Of a stretch of DNA of 64,000 bases, positions 10,578 through 20,344 are shown piece after piece (position 1 is the first letter of the stretch; the number at the start of each line of letters is the position of its first letter). The stretch covers positions 13,555,906 to 13,619,905 of the forward strand of contig NC_031498.1 in the NCBI RefSeq assembly GCF_000237925.1, written 5' to 3'. Source of the stretch: Schistosoma mansoni (Eukaryota; Platyhelminthes; Trematoda; Strigeidida; Schistosomatidae). Below the pieces are notes generated by a model. The model had not been told where the DNA came from, made no database searches, and worked only from the letters and a program-made list of their open reading frames with translations. The position numbers and the translations under genes are program-made.

Positions 10578-13312
10578 CATATGAAAAGTCATAGATTTTA
10601 ACATTCAAGGAAAGTAAACATCGTTATGTTAGTGTTTACAATACCCTTGACGAATCACTACTGTTTATCACTAAACACAAAATACGTTAAAACTTGAGAC
10701 CCAATGATATATATTATTTCAATTTACAAGAAGTATTTGAGATTTTTTAAGGTTTCTTACATATTAGCCTGTACGGTTTAATAGTGCGAAGACAATTTTG
10801 GGACACTTTTAGCTATTTGTTAATTAAGATACTTGTTTTTAAGTAGATTTGTATTTCGTGAGAACCATATTTTTCCTAAATGCCATGAGAATTAAGATAA
10901 TAGAAGCAAATATTATATCATCCTATCCTGCGTTTTACTCAAATATTTATCTGGACAGGTGAAGAAAAAACAATAGAGTCATAATCTAGAATAGTTCAGT
11001 TTGATAAATAGTTTTTTTTACATGCTTGTTGTTAAGTTAAATAAATAAACATCATTTGTAGGAGAAAAATGTAAATAAATAGTCTAATGATAATAAGAAT
11101 TTCAGTTAAACTAAAGAAAAAACAAAAGAAAAATACTGGTTATCCAGAACACAAAAACAAATTACCTCGAACGATTGAGATATAATTAGATTTGAGATAT
11201 GTCATTGAATCAGTATTCTTACGGTAATTATATGTGGGTATGAATGTGTATATGTGGAGGGGTTACTACATCACCGAAGAATCTTTACAAAACTAATGTT
11301 TGTTCATGAGTATGTCAATATACAAAGTCACGAGAATTGTGGTATATAAAATAAACAATAAAACCTGATAAACATCCACAAAAATATACAAAGAAACTTT
11401 TTAAATAAGTGTATACTGTTGGAAATATTAATGGTTGCCTCAAAAGGGCTCAAATCTTCACCGGTAGTTTCATATCAAAACGAGCTTACATGAAATTCTC
11501 TTTCAACCTGTAATCAACGTTACATTTAAAACAAAAAATACGATCTCGTACATATAATTGTATCAGCTGACCTACACTTTTGAATAATAAAATTCGTCGA
11601 ATCCCATGCAATAGGTTTTGAGTCAAATATATAAATCAAACGAGTAGATCATTTTTTAAAAGATAATTACGTAATCAAAACATCTTGTTCCATATAAAAA
11701 GCCCATTAAAAATAGCTTCTGCGTATTATCGTGAATCTAGTTTCGCAGAATCATGTTACAGATGAAACACTATAAAAGTCATAAATGTTTAAATAAGAAA
11801 CTAACACAGAACTAATCAAATATTATTTGTAATTCTATACCATTTCTAGCGTTTGTAGTAAAAGTTATTCAGTCCTTATTTCAGTTATCTAAAATTCATC
11901 GTATATATTCATATGTTTTTGGTCGTTATACATTTTAGCAACCTGTGAGAGTTTTAAAGACCACTTGTATTTCGTGGACTCTATAGCTACTTGTGATCTT
12001 AATAATTGCTTTACATTACATATAACACCGGCAAAATCATAGGGATATTCGACTTTCGTGGATTTAAAGAATGAAGATTTGTTAATTATAGTTCAAATGA
12101 TTCAAGACTGAGAGATAATGATGCATATTTTAATTAGAAAGACAGTTTACAGATAGTATAATGGCTTAATAAAGCTGTTAAGAGTTGAATATTTATACAA
12201 ACAAGGTAAAATATATATTTTCTTTGAGATGATATCAGCATTCTAACTATTAATAAGATGAAATTATTATCAGCAGTATTTTAGAATCTATTGATTACCT
12301 CCAAAGATATGGCAAAATAGCTTTATTTGACGAGGTGTATTTTCTTATAATTCATTAGATCGAATGTTCAAAGTAGTTGAAGAGTCAACCACTTGAACTA
12401 TAGTACTCTTAGTGTTCAATCAAATGAAATATCCTTTTTTTATAGTCAAAATAATTGTAAAGCATATTTTTGAAAAGGTTTTTTTTTTAAAATTAACATA
12501 GAAACAGAACTTTCTAATTTTTTAAAACTTGATAGAGTCAACTTATTTATTATTTAGTACAAGATGGAATTGGTTGAATCTATTTCCTAAGAAATGAGGC
12601 TTTTATCAAAGAAGCTGATAAAAAGATTGAAAAGCTAACTTCAGAAATTAAAGTCGATATTGAAATGTATATTATATGCTAATGAAAAAAACACCCGAAC
12701 TTTATCAAACTTAAAATTATAATTGATAAATTTTGTATACTATAACTATCAGTAAGGGATCAAGGTTTAATAAGTATTATTACGTAACCATTCATACTTC
12801 ATAATAACATGAAGAATATAAGCATACTAAGAAACTTGAGAAGATAGACTGGTTAGAAACAAAGTATATTAATAATCTAATCTAATCAGTTGGTGTTTAT
12901 TAATATAACCTTTATTGTTAGTATAAATAAGAAAGGTTTCTTGATGATGTATAGTAACATCATAACTCTGATGGATAATTATTATACGTTTTCAATCTGT
13001 CGCAGATTAATGAATTAAATTTTTAAATTTTCTGTTGGAGGACTAAAAGACAATAACATAACAATGAAGAGACAGTATAAACATTTTTCAATGATAACGA
13101 TTTCTCAAGCTTACATTGAATATAATAGCTTGATTATTGTATTAGTTTAGTGCTAGATGAATTTTTATACTTAAAAGTCTGATGTTAGCATATAAAATCT
13201 GTGAAGTGTTGGTGTTCATTGTCCAAAATGTTTATAGTTTAACGTCCAAAGTTCCAATATCTAGTCTGAAAGCAGTGGACGATTTAACAAACCACGGTTT
13301 ATAAACAGAGAT
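10578..13312. other. AT-rich intergenic DNA
   Basis: I see no gene, RNA gene or named repeat in this 2.7-kb stretch. Confidence 0.5.
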
Positions 13313-13570
13313 GATGGTGACTATCAGTGGAATCCAAAATGTGCGTTTCGTCCTATTTGAGATTTGTCAGTTGGATGTGCCTGCAACTCAGAGTTGATGT
13401 TCACTGCTGGACTCAAACCCAATCTATTGCCAGCCATCATCATTTCTACTTATAATGCTTGTGACTTAAGGTAATACCGAGGCAATCTGTACAGGATGCA
13501 GATATGTCAGTAAGAGACTGATCAATTTCAGTCCTAAACATCAATGGGAAGATTCAAACAACCAACAAAA
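13313..13570 (-). repeat. Degenerate Smalpha-type SINE, mixed orientation
   Basis: 13330-13400 on the minus strand is a decayed hammerhead: CTGACAA and GAAA are readable, but the triplet GTC has become ATT. From about 13440 the plus strand carries the Smalpha body (CTTGTGACTTAAGG, GAGACTGATCAATTTCAGTCCTAAAC, GGGAAGATTCAAAC). This is the same head-to-head arrangement as at 7540 and 16530. Confidence 0.65.
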
Positions 13571-13690
13571 ATGAATTAAACTAAAGTCCATTCGATTAGC
13601 CTAAAGTATGTTCTTCTGTATGGTTAACAAAGCATTCTTGAGTAATTGGTATTCAATTATATCAAAACACGAACTTTGCGTTGATGCTAT

Positions 13691-13969
13691 ATGTTTCTCA
13701 GTAGTACAGTCCCCACTTCACAGCCGAAAATTCCTCTTGTACTGGAAACCGACAACAATTTTACCAACAAAACTCGATTAAAATTATATCCGCAAGGATC
13801 TAACAATATAATAAAAATCCGATCAGACAATAAAAGAACAGCGGTGAACATCGGTCGTAAGCCCAAGTTCAGTCAAATAAGATCTGATTATCAATTGTCT
13901 GGCGACATACAACAACGAAATGAAATAATACAGATAAACCTTAACCAGAGTCAAATAGTATCGGCTTAG
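13691..13969 (+). CDS. Possible coding exon, unknown product
   Basis: An open frame of about 92 codons ending at a TAG stop. It is less AT-rich than its surroundings and has a varied, hydrophilic composition (many N, Q, K, R and I) with no repeated match elsewhere in the window. A pyrimidine-rich tract ending in CAG just inside the frame (about 13690-13700), and another at 13717-13722, could serve as 3' splice sites, so it could be the last exon of a gene whose other exons are elsewhere. I recognise no domain, signal peptide or membrane segment. It could equally be a chance frame or old repeat. Confidence 0.3.
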   Translation: MFLSSTVPTSQPKIPLVLETDNNFTNKTRLKLYPQGSNNIIKIRSDNKRTAVNIGRKPKFSQIRSDYQLSGDIQQRNEIIQINLNQSQIVSA

Positions 13970-14669
13970 TCAACAATTAAAAAATATGTAAATATGGTTA
14001 CACAATCTCTGTATAAAATTTAGAATAGAAAACAGAGCGAAGAATCAAAGAAATAACAATACGGTCATATAAAATACTTAGGACGGATTTTCAGACCATT
14101 CATCCCACTACACGCGGTGGAGTTTACTGTTTAGTTGCTTGTTTTGTCAGTCAGTAAATTAAGTTTCTTGTTTTCAATTCCATATACCCTATGATTATTT
14201 CATGAATATGTGTGCTAAATAAAATAATCAAAGGAATAATTTCATACAACCTCATCGTAAGGATTTAACTTTATTTGTCCAGACAACAGTTCTCCTTTGG
14301 CTTTTAAGGATTTCGATAGATGAAATACGTAGATTACAAATTTTTTATTAAATACCGTTTTAATCGGTTTATAAGTCAGGAATTAAAGCAAACTGTTAGT
14401 TACTTTGGTATAAGTTCTTGTTCTTTATATATATGGACTATTGATTTTGTAACCCATGTTATTATTTTAAGAACCATAATATGAAACTTTCTATAGCATT
14501 ACTGTCATCACTGTTAATATTTATGGAATAGTTCAAAACTGGTTGATCGATATCAATCGTAATATATTAAACGTATACGAGATGTTCTCTAGGAATATTC
14601 ATGTTTTTATATTCCGTAAATTAGTCATTGTTACTGTTATATCTCGACGAGAATAATGAAAGATAACTA
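13970..14669. other. AT-rich spacer
   Basis: No feature recognised. Confidence 0.5.
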
Positions 14670-15070
14670 TTTGGATCTATTTATGAACTAATATTAGACA
14701 TATATTCCTAATGTATGACTGTTAAGTAACTATATTATACGTCTATTCATATTCCCTTCATCATAAGCTTTTATTGGCTTATTGATTATTATTATACAAT
14801 TTACTATTGTTGAAATATACCCAATTGATCAATTACAGTCTCTCATGATCACAGCCAGTTTTGGTTGGATCTTGTACAAATGTTATTTTCTAATTTATGG
14901 TGTTATGTGGTCTGATTTTACTTGTATATAAACCAAGTATATTTGAAATAAATGATTTGTATCGCGGAGGCTGAGATTGGCGTTCTAGATTTAACAGGCA
15001 GAGCTAGATGGAAAAAAGACTACTAAGAATTCTAGTCTACTCATATTGGTGTATACGTCATCAGTTTGAT
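14670..15070 (+). repeat. LTR-like repeat, diverged copy
   Basis: Aligns with 37655-38060 over about 400 bp: the shared GATTATTATTATAC, GTACAAATRTTATTTTCTA and TATGGTGT-ATG-GGTCTG blocks, then ATATAAACC and GAAATAAATGATT. ATATAAA followed by AATAAA is the promoter/polyadenylation layout of an LTR. No internal coding region is attached, so it looks like a solo LTR. Family not identified. Confidence 0.55.
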
Positions 15071-15194
15071 CATATAAGTCAGTGTATCTAAATTGGCAAT
15101 TGTATAATATAGTGATTATTGCTTTATAATGTAAAACTTTGTTTTCTTTTGATGACAAATGTATTCTATTTATTAAATAATGAACAAATAAAAT

Positions 15195-15285
15195 TATCAG
15201 AAGGAGTTTTTTGTGGATATTATAGTCATTTCAATAGTTGAGATCATGAGTCAACTGAAGCTAGATCAGCATGGAGAAATTATCT
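15195..15285 (-). repeat. Fragment of hammerhead SINE tail
   Basis: Contains the tail module (TATCAGAAGGAG, TTGTGGATATTATAG, GTTGAGATCATGAGTCAACT) and stops before the ribozyme. Confidence 0.65.
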
Positions 15286-15699
15286 TATAACTGTTGGAAC
15301 TTTATTGTTAAAAAAAAGGCGATCAACGTTATTGTATGACTGATTAATTTATAGATCATAAAAATAGCAAATATCTGAAGATACTGATCAAACGGGAATA
15401 TTTTTCAACACGAACACACACACACAGAGATTAAGAACACTCAACAATAACAGTAGTAACAATATCACAATCGACATGAATGAGTAAAACATACATATAA
15501 AAAAATAATCATCAACTAAATAAAATAGTTTATCATTCAGTGTAAAATGTTAATTATATATTGCGTAGACAATCATATTGTAAAGCCTATAAAGGGATTC
15601 TGATAGATTTATCAACATAAAATATGAATGTTTATTCTAAAAAAACGTTTTGTAATCAATGAGAAAAATAAACAGAGAATTCTAATAATAATTTGTCAA

Positions 15700-15921
15700 N
15701 NNNNNNNNNNNNNNNNNNNNNNNNNNNNNNNNNNNNNNNNNNNNNNNNNNNNNNNNNNNNNNNNNNNNNNNNNNNNNNNNNNNNNNNNNNNNNNNNNNNN
15801 NNNNNNNNNNNNNNNNNNNNNNNNNNNNNNNNNNNNNNNNNNNNNNNNNNNNNNNNNNNNNNNNNNNNNNNNNNNNNNNNNNNNNNNNNNNNNNNNNNNN
15901 NNNNNNNNNNNNNNNNNNNNN
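15700..15921. other. Assembly gap (222 N)
   Basis: A run of N. The base after the gap is already inside a SINE, so repeat content probably caused the break. Any reading frame through it is meaningless. Confidence 0.99.
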
Positions 15922-16270
15922 CCACTGAGCCGGTCGACATCCAACGGTGTTAATGTCTAACTTTAACCAATCCACGAAATTGAGAAACCATTCACCAATG
16001 TCTTCAATGAGTTGATATCTCCCAACACACCTGGTTGAACTCCACTGGTTACTGCTTCTCAGTAGAACTCCAGGAAATACCTCATGGAGCCAGTCATCAG
16101 TGAGTATATGATCATTATCAGAAGGACGGTTTTGTGGAGATTTTAGTAATTTTATATAGTTGAGATCATGAGTCATTTGAAGTTAGACCACCATCGAAAA
16201 CCCGGACGTGCTGGATTGGTTTTCGATGGTGGTCTAGCTTCAAATGACTCATGATCTCAACTATATAAAA
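15922..16270 (-). repeat. SINE remnant followed by a fold-back SINE copy
   Basis: 15922-15965 is the minus-strand 5' end of the hammerhead SINE (CCACTGAGCCGGTCGACATC). About 150 bp of other sequence follows. Then 16118-16270 contains tail modules in opposite orientations (arms about 16155-16200 and 16218-16265) with almost no loop: a near-perfect palindrome with no ribozyme left. Confidence 0.7.
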
Positions 16271-16529
16271 TTTATAATAACTTTTAAATTAGAAACCTGA
16301 TTATCACAAGGATACTCTTGCTATTACGTTATTCAAATGAATATGATTTGTCGCATATTCTTCTTAAGTTTCATTTGAGTTTGTTTTCTTTATTAAAAGA
16401 AAACCTTTTTTACTCATTAATTATCACTTTATTCTAAACTTACATTGATTTCATCTGTTAACATAACATTTCAGTATGGATTTTTCATCTTAACAATTAA
16501 AAATTCTAATAAAATAAACAAGTTTATCT
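16271..16529. other. AT-rich spacer
   Basis: Nothing recognised. Confidence 0.5.
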
Positions 16530-16965
16530 ATTGATGGATGGTGGCTAGCAGTGGAATCCAGGACGCGCGTTTAGTACTATTTGAGACTTGTCAGCTGGAT
16601 GTACCTGCATCTCAGGGTCGATGTTCACTCTGTTACTCGAACCCAGTACCGTTCGCTTCAAAGGGCTATCAGGACTCAGTAGCCAAATGGATAACGTGAT
16701 GCGTTTGAACCGAACAGTACTGGGTTCGAGTCCCAGAATGAACATTAACTCTGAGATTCAGGTACATCCAGCTGACGAATCCGAAACAGGATGAGACGTG
16801 CGTCCTGTATTCCACTGCTAGCCACTATCCATATTTGCTTATAAAGCTTGTGACTTCAGGTAATATCGAGGCAGTTCGCCCAGAATGCGCATATGTCAAC
16901 AAGAGACTGATCAATTGCAGTCGTAAACGCCAATGGGAAGATTCAACCAAACAATACCTAGTGAA
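16530..16965. repeat. Head-to-head Smalpha SINE pair
   Basis: A minus-strand unit (about 16530-16670) meets a plus-strand unit (about 16670-16965). Each has a tRNA-like region near the centre, with A-box-like CAGTAGCCAAATGG and B-box-like GGGTTCGAGTCCC on the plus strand, and a hammerhead outward. The minus-strand ribozyme has lost GAAA (TAAA) and stem II. The plus-strand one has CTGACGA, ATCC/GGAT, GAGA and GTC. Both should be inactive. Open frames on either strand here are artefacts of the palindrome. Confidence 0.75.
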
Positions 16966-17079
16966 TTTAAGTTTATCCATTATTTCTAAAACCCCTAGAA
17001 GTAAGTATCACTAACAAAATTGAAGTCATCTATATTTTACATAAACTGTTTTCTTTACTTGTTAAATCTAACATGAAAA

Positions 17080-17255
17080 TATGTTTTAACAGTAGGATCC
17101 ATCAGACGATGTAAGCTTGACTATCATTAGAAACCTGGAAGCATTAAGTGGCAGTATTGTCCAAATATGGGACTACTCAGCTTTTGCACATTCACGATCC
17201 CGTATGTGGGACTCAAACCCATGACCCTCGATCTCTCGCGCGATCGCTTAAAATA
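17080..17255 (-). repeat. Decayed hammerhead SINE
   Basis: Minus-strand remnants of the family: B-box-like GGGTTTGAGTCCC, CTGAGTAGTCCC, GGACAATAC and the AAACCTGGAAGCATT module. The ribozyme is no longer plausible. Confidence 0.55.
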
Positions 17256-18356
17256 TATATTTTATTTTTACTAATTTTGCTACTTTGTTTAAATAACTGA
17301 TTTGTTGTATAAGGTAAACTTGTTATTGAAGTAGTCTAGTATAAGTGAGATTCTTTTTACTAAAAAACATTTATTTTATTATTTTGTAAATAAAATCCAT
17401 AAACATGTAAATAAATCCTTTGGAGATGATTAAGATAGATTATCACGAATACAAATATTTCTCTTGATTTCCTTCAACTTAATTATCCAAATTGAAGAAA
17501 CTTTGGTTCAGGAATTTTAAATTAGGCCAAAACATCATTTGAAGAAGAAGAATACAAATTCATTATATATCGTGTCTTCTCATCAGCTGCTTTCAACCAT
17601 GTATGAATTGAAATGTAACATTGAGGTATGATATAATTTGTTACAATTGACAATAATGACGTAAAGAATTGGGATGACAAAGATTATCAATAATAACCAT
17701 ATATATATATATATATTTGCAGGCGAAATTCAACAACATGGGATGATGGGCGAGGCTTCAATTAAGTGAGGCACGGAAAAAGATACAATAGATCGTGAAA
17801 TAATTATAGAGGTTATGACGCATTTACACAATATTACTGGAATTAGAAATTGATCATATGGGTTACGTAATAACTGGAGAGGATTTGATAAACTGGAAGA
17901 TGCGAACCTGTTCTTCCAATGTATATTCTTTGAACACGTTCATGTAGATTGGTAAGTGCGGTTTGAGCTGCTGAGAAAAGAGTACATGTCAATTTTTGTT
18001 CGTTCCAGTAAGCAGTTTGTTTCTGTTATAAAGGTAAGATACTTGTTAAAACGCTAGGGTTTCTTGTTATAACAGTCCTTTCACTATAAACACGTATGTG
18101 GGACGCTAATTTACCTTAGACGAATATCTACACTAGATTCCCTCCCAGTTTCTATTCTACAGGACTTCAACAAAACTCAGATCAAGAACACGAGATTAGC
18201 CTGACTAGAACGTCAATATATTTCCACACCAAAATCCGACACAATCCAACAACCAAGAACAGTTAATCAATAATAATAATAATAATAATAATAATAATCA
18301 GGATAGCGGAATATATAACACATATAACACCTGTCACACTATCTACCTGTCTGACT
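17256..18356. other. Unassigned DNA with (TA)n and (AAT)n runs
   Basis: TA runs fill 17698-17717 and AAT runs about 18269-18298. The part from about 17720 to 18260 is less AT-rich and resembles retroelement internal or untranslated sequence, but shows no coding motif I can name. Confidence 0.4.
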
Positions 18357-18625
18357 CAGTAAAACCAGAACTATGCGCACAAAAGAAGTACGTCTTATCA
18401 TCATCGTTACCATGGCCTTATTATTATTATTATCATTCTATTATTATTTTATTATTATTATTATTACTCCATTTCCCCTTTACTTATGTCTTATATTCTC
18501 ATTATTTTATTCATGAATACTCACCATATCACCCTATTTATTTTTACACCTCTATGAACTTTAACGACCTTTAATTGTTGTTCCAAAAGATTTTATTCAT
18601 TTTAATCATTCTATTATATTCACTA
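18357..18625 (+). mobile_element. Penelope-like element: C-terminus and 3' tail
   Basis: The plus strand encodes KPELCAQKKYV, matching the end of the GIY-YIG protein fragment on the minus strand at 56812-57141 (KPELCVQKKYV). The following 3' tail (ATT repeats, CATTTCCCCTTTACTTATG, CACCTCTATGAACTTTAACGACC) also matches 56640-56815. The upstream catalytic part is missing. Confidence 0.7.
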
Positions 18626-18837
18626 CATCCAACTGACGAGTCCCAAATAGGACGAAACGCGCGTCCTGGATTCTACTGCTAGCCACTATCCATCTTTGCT
18701 TATCACGCTTGTGAATTTAGGCTATATCGAGGCAATACGCACAGTATGCACATATGCTAATAAGAGACTGACCAGTTGTAGTCCTAAAAAACATCAATGG
18801 CAAGGTTTAAACAAACAATATTATGTGAATTTCACTA
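18619..18837 (+). mobile_element. Smalpha-type SINE inserted in a Penelope-like element, with 7-bp target duplication
   Basis: TTCACTA occurs at 18619-18625 and again at 18831-18837, flanking a 205-bp insert at 18626-18830. The related Penelope-like copy at 56450-56815, read on the minus strand, has TTCACTA only once at the corresponding point, so the empty site is available within the same window. The insert starts one base before hammerhead stem I and runs through the Smalpha body to its end. Confidence 0.85.
18627..18671 (+). ncRNA. Smalpha hammerhead ribozyme, near-intact
   Basis: CTGACGA (18633-18639), stem II GTCC/GGAC (18640-18643 with 18650-18653), GAAA (18654-18657), GCGC loop and GTC (18663-18665) are all present. 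Stem I pairs ATCCAA (18627-18632) with CTGGAT (18666-18671) with one A-C mismatch next to the core. The general fold is the known schistosome Smalpha hammerhead. The mismatch may weaken activity. Confidence 0.8.
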
Positions 18838-18933
18838 AATCTATTGTTACTACTCGTTTTACGTAATCTAGTATTATAATCTTGGTTATTAGTGTTCACA
18901 TTTCCTCACGGAATTAGTACTTTAACAAAACAT

Positions 18934-18987
<54 letters not shown>

Positions 18988-19060
18988 GATTGTACAGCTT
19001 GATAATAAATTCGTTGAAAGGAAATCACCCCGCCGAACTTCGTGTTTAACTTTAGAAGAG
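18834..19060 (+). mobile_element. Penelope-like terminal (pLTR-like) sequence
   Basis: Matches the reverse complement of about 56455-56640 and in part the forward strand at 57131-57230: ATCTATTGTTA, TTGGTTATTAGTGTTCACA, CCTCACGGAATTAGTAC, a TA run (here expanded to about 50 bp, 18937-18987), GATTGTACAGCTTGATAATA and GAACTTCGTGTTT. It joins the 3' tail of one Penelope-like fragment to the coding region of the next, as a shared terminal repeat would. Confidence 0.65.
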
Positions 19061-19063
19061 GAC

Positions 19064-19744
19064 AAACTAAAAGAGCAAAAGAATTTAATTAGCTTCTTGC
19101 AACTTAGTAATTTTCCTATGAAGATTATTAGAAATATATTAAATCAAGACAGTTCAGTACGTAAAAGTAATAATAATTGGACTGAAATGCCATGGATTGG
19201 TACCGCAGTTTTACCATACCGTCATGGCACAACTGAAGAACTCCAAAACATCTTAAGACAACACAGAATTTAGGTATATTACAAAACAACGAACATACTT
19301 CGAAATACTTTAGTTCGAGTAAAAGAAATAATCCCAATCATGTCTACACAGAACTGCGTCTACAAATTAGGTTGTGTCGATTGTGATGCCTTCTATATTG
19401 GAGAGTCATCTCGCGAAATCTCGACTCGCGCTAAACAACATATTAGGTACACAAAGAAACCTCCTAATAATCCTGTAGAACTGGATAGACTTCAAATGAA
19501 ATGGGCGATAGCAGCTCACACCATTTTCAATAATCATCAAATTGATTTCAAAAATATAAAAATACTACAGAAAGATTTTTCCAATTACAAAGAAAGGAGA
19601 GTAGCTGAAGCGTTCCATATAATGCTTAATCCTACTGCTCTCAATAGAAAGGAAGGCCTTACAATCTGCCCAATGCTCAATTTATTCAAAATTAACAAAT
19701 CAAAACTCGGTAATGATACCTATAATGTTGTATTATATTTATAA
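19064..19744 (+). pseudogene. Penelope-like retroelement: reverse-transcriptase C-terminus and GIY-YIG endonuclease
   Basis: The frame is open from about 19064 to the stop at 19742-19744 except for one TAG at 19271-19273. Before that stop the protein has the sequence typical of the linker between reverse transcriptase and nuclease (LPYRHGTTEELQNILR). After it come a TTNILRNTLVRVK segment and then the GIY-YIG core (VYKLGCVDCDAFYIGES, with R and H further on). The Cys pair in GCVDCDAF is the zinc-binding CxxC-type insertion often seen in these nucleases. Reverse-transcriptase palm motifs are absent, so the copy is 5'-truncated. It differs from the nuclease at 56812-57141, so two Penelope-like lineages are present. 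It is not a host gene. Confidence 0.8.
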
Positions 19745-20344
19745 ACATTTAGATTTGTGAAATTTACCATTATTCCCTTTCTTATATTCATTGAACATAA
19801 AGTTTCCCATGTTTATATAAACAAATTCTTACTAATTACAATAACAGATTAAAGAAGTATTCCTTTTTGTATTGGTTGTAAATAAAGGAGGAAAAGGCCG
19901 CTCACCGTTTAAAGTTAAGCTTTATTCAAATCAAGAACATGATCACCCTGAATTCCCATCATTATTTTGCAAAAAATATCAGTAGTACTTGTCAATCCAA
20001 AGTTTACTCATATACTCCATGCTCTATTCTTTTTAGGATTATAATTTTCGATCTGTTTCCAACATTATTTACAACTTTACTCACTAAATTATTTAGTACT
20101 TTGGCTTATAGTTTTGAAACACCCTGTGATTTTAAGCTGTTTGCAGTTAAGGAGAAGCTGTGAAATAGAATGAATCTATTTTTTCTTGTGAACCTTGTTA
20201 TCTTTGCTCTGTTCAAATGTATCGAGGGATCAATATGTATATGCTATACCTAACTCTTCACTGAAAATAAATCCAACAATGTTTAATCATTTACAGAATT
20301 CAATAAAATTATTGCAGGAATTTACTTAGAAAATATAATATCTA
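19745..20344. other. AT-rich spacer, probable 3' tail of the upstream retroelement
   Basis: A 74-codon frame at 19939-20163 has no recognisable domain. Nothing else seen. Confidence 0.4.

Noticed and set aside
15628-16176. Several frames running through N
   Set aside because: They are artefacts of the assembly gap; the real bases on the right are SINE sequence.
16725-16745. B-box sequence considered as a true tRNA gene
   Set aside because: No cloverleaf or anticodon arm around it; it is the RNA polymerase III promoter of a tRNA-derived SINE.
16545-16794. Similar-looking frames on both strands
   Set aside because: They are the two arms of a head-to-head Smalpha pair read in opposite directions.
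18400-18480. ATT and AAT runs considered as a possible CRISPR-like or structured array
   Set aside because: Simple trinucleotide slippage in the 3' tail of a Penelope-like element.
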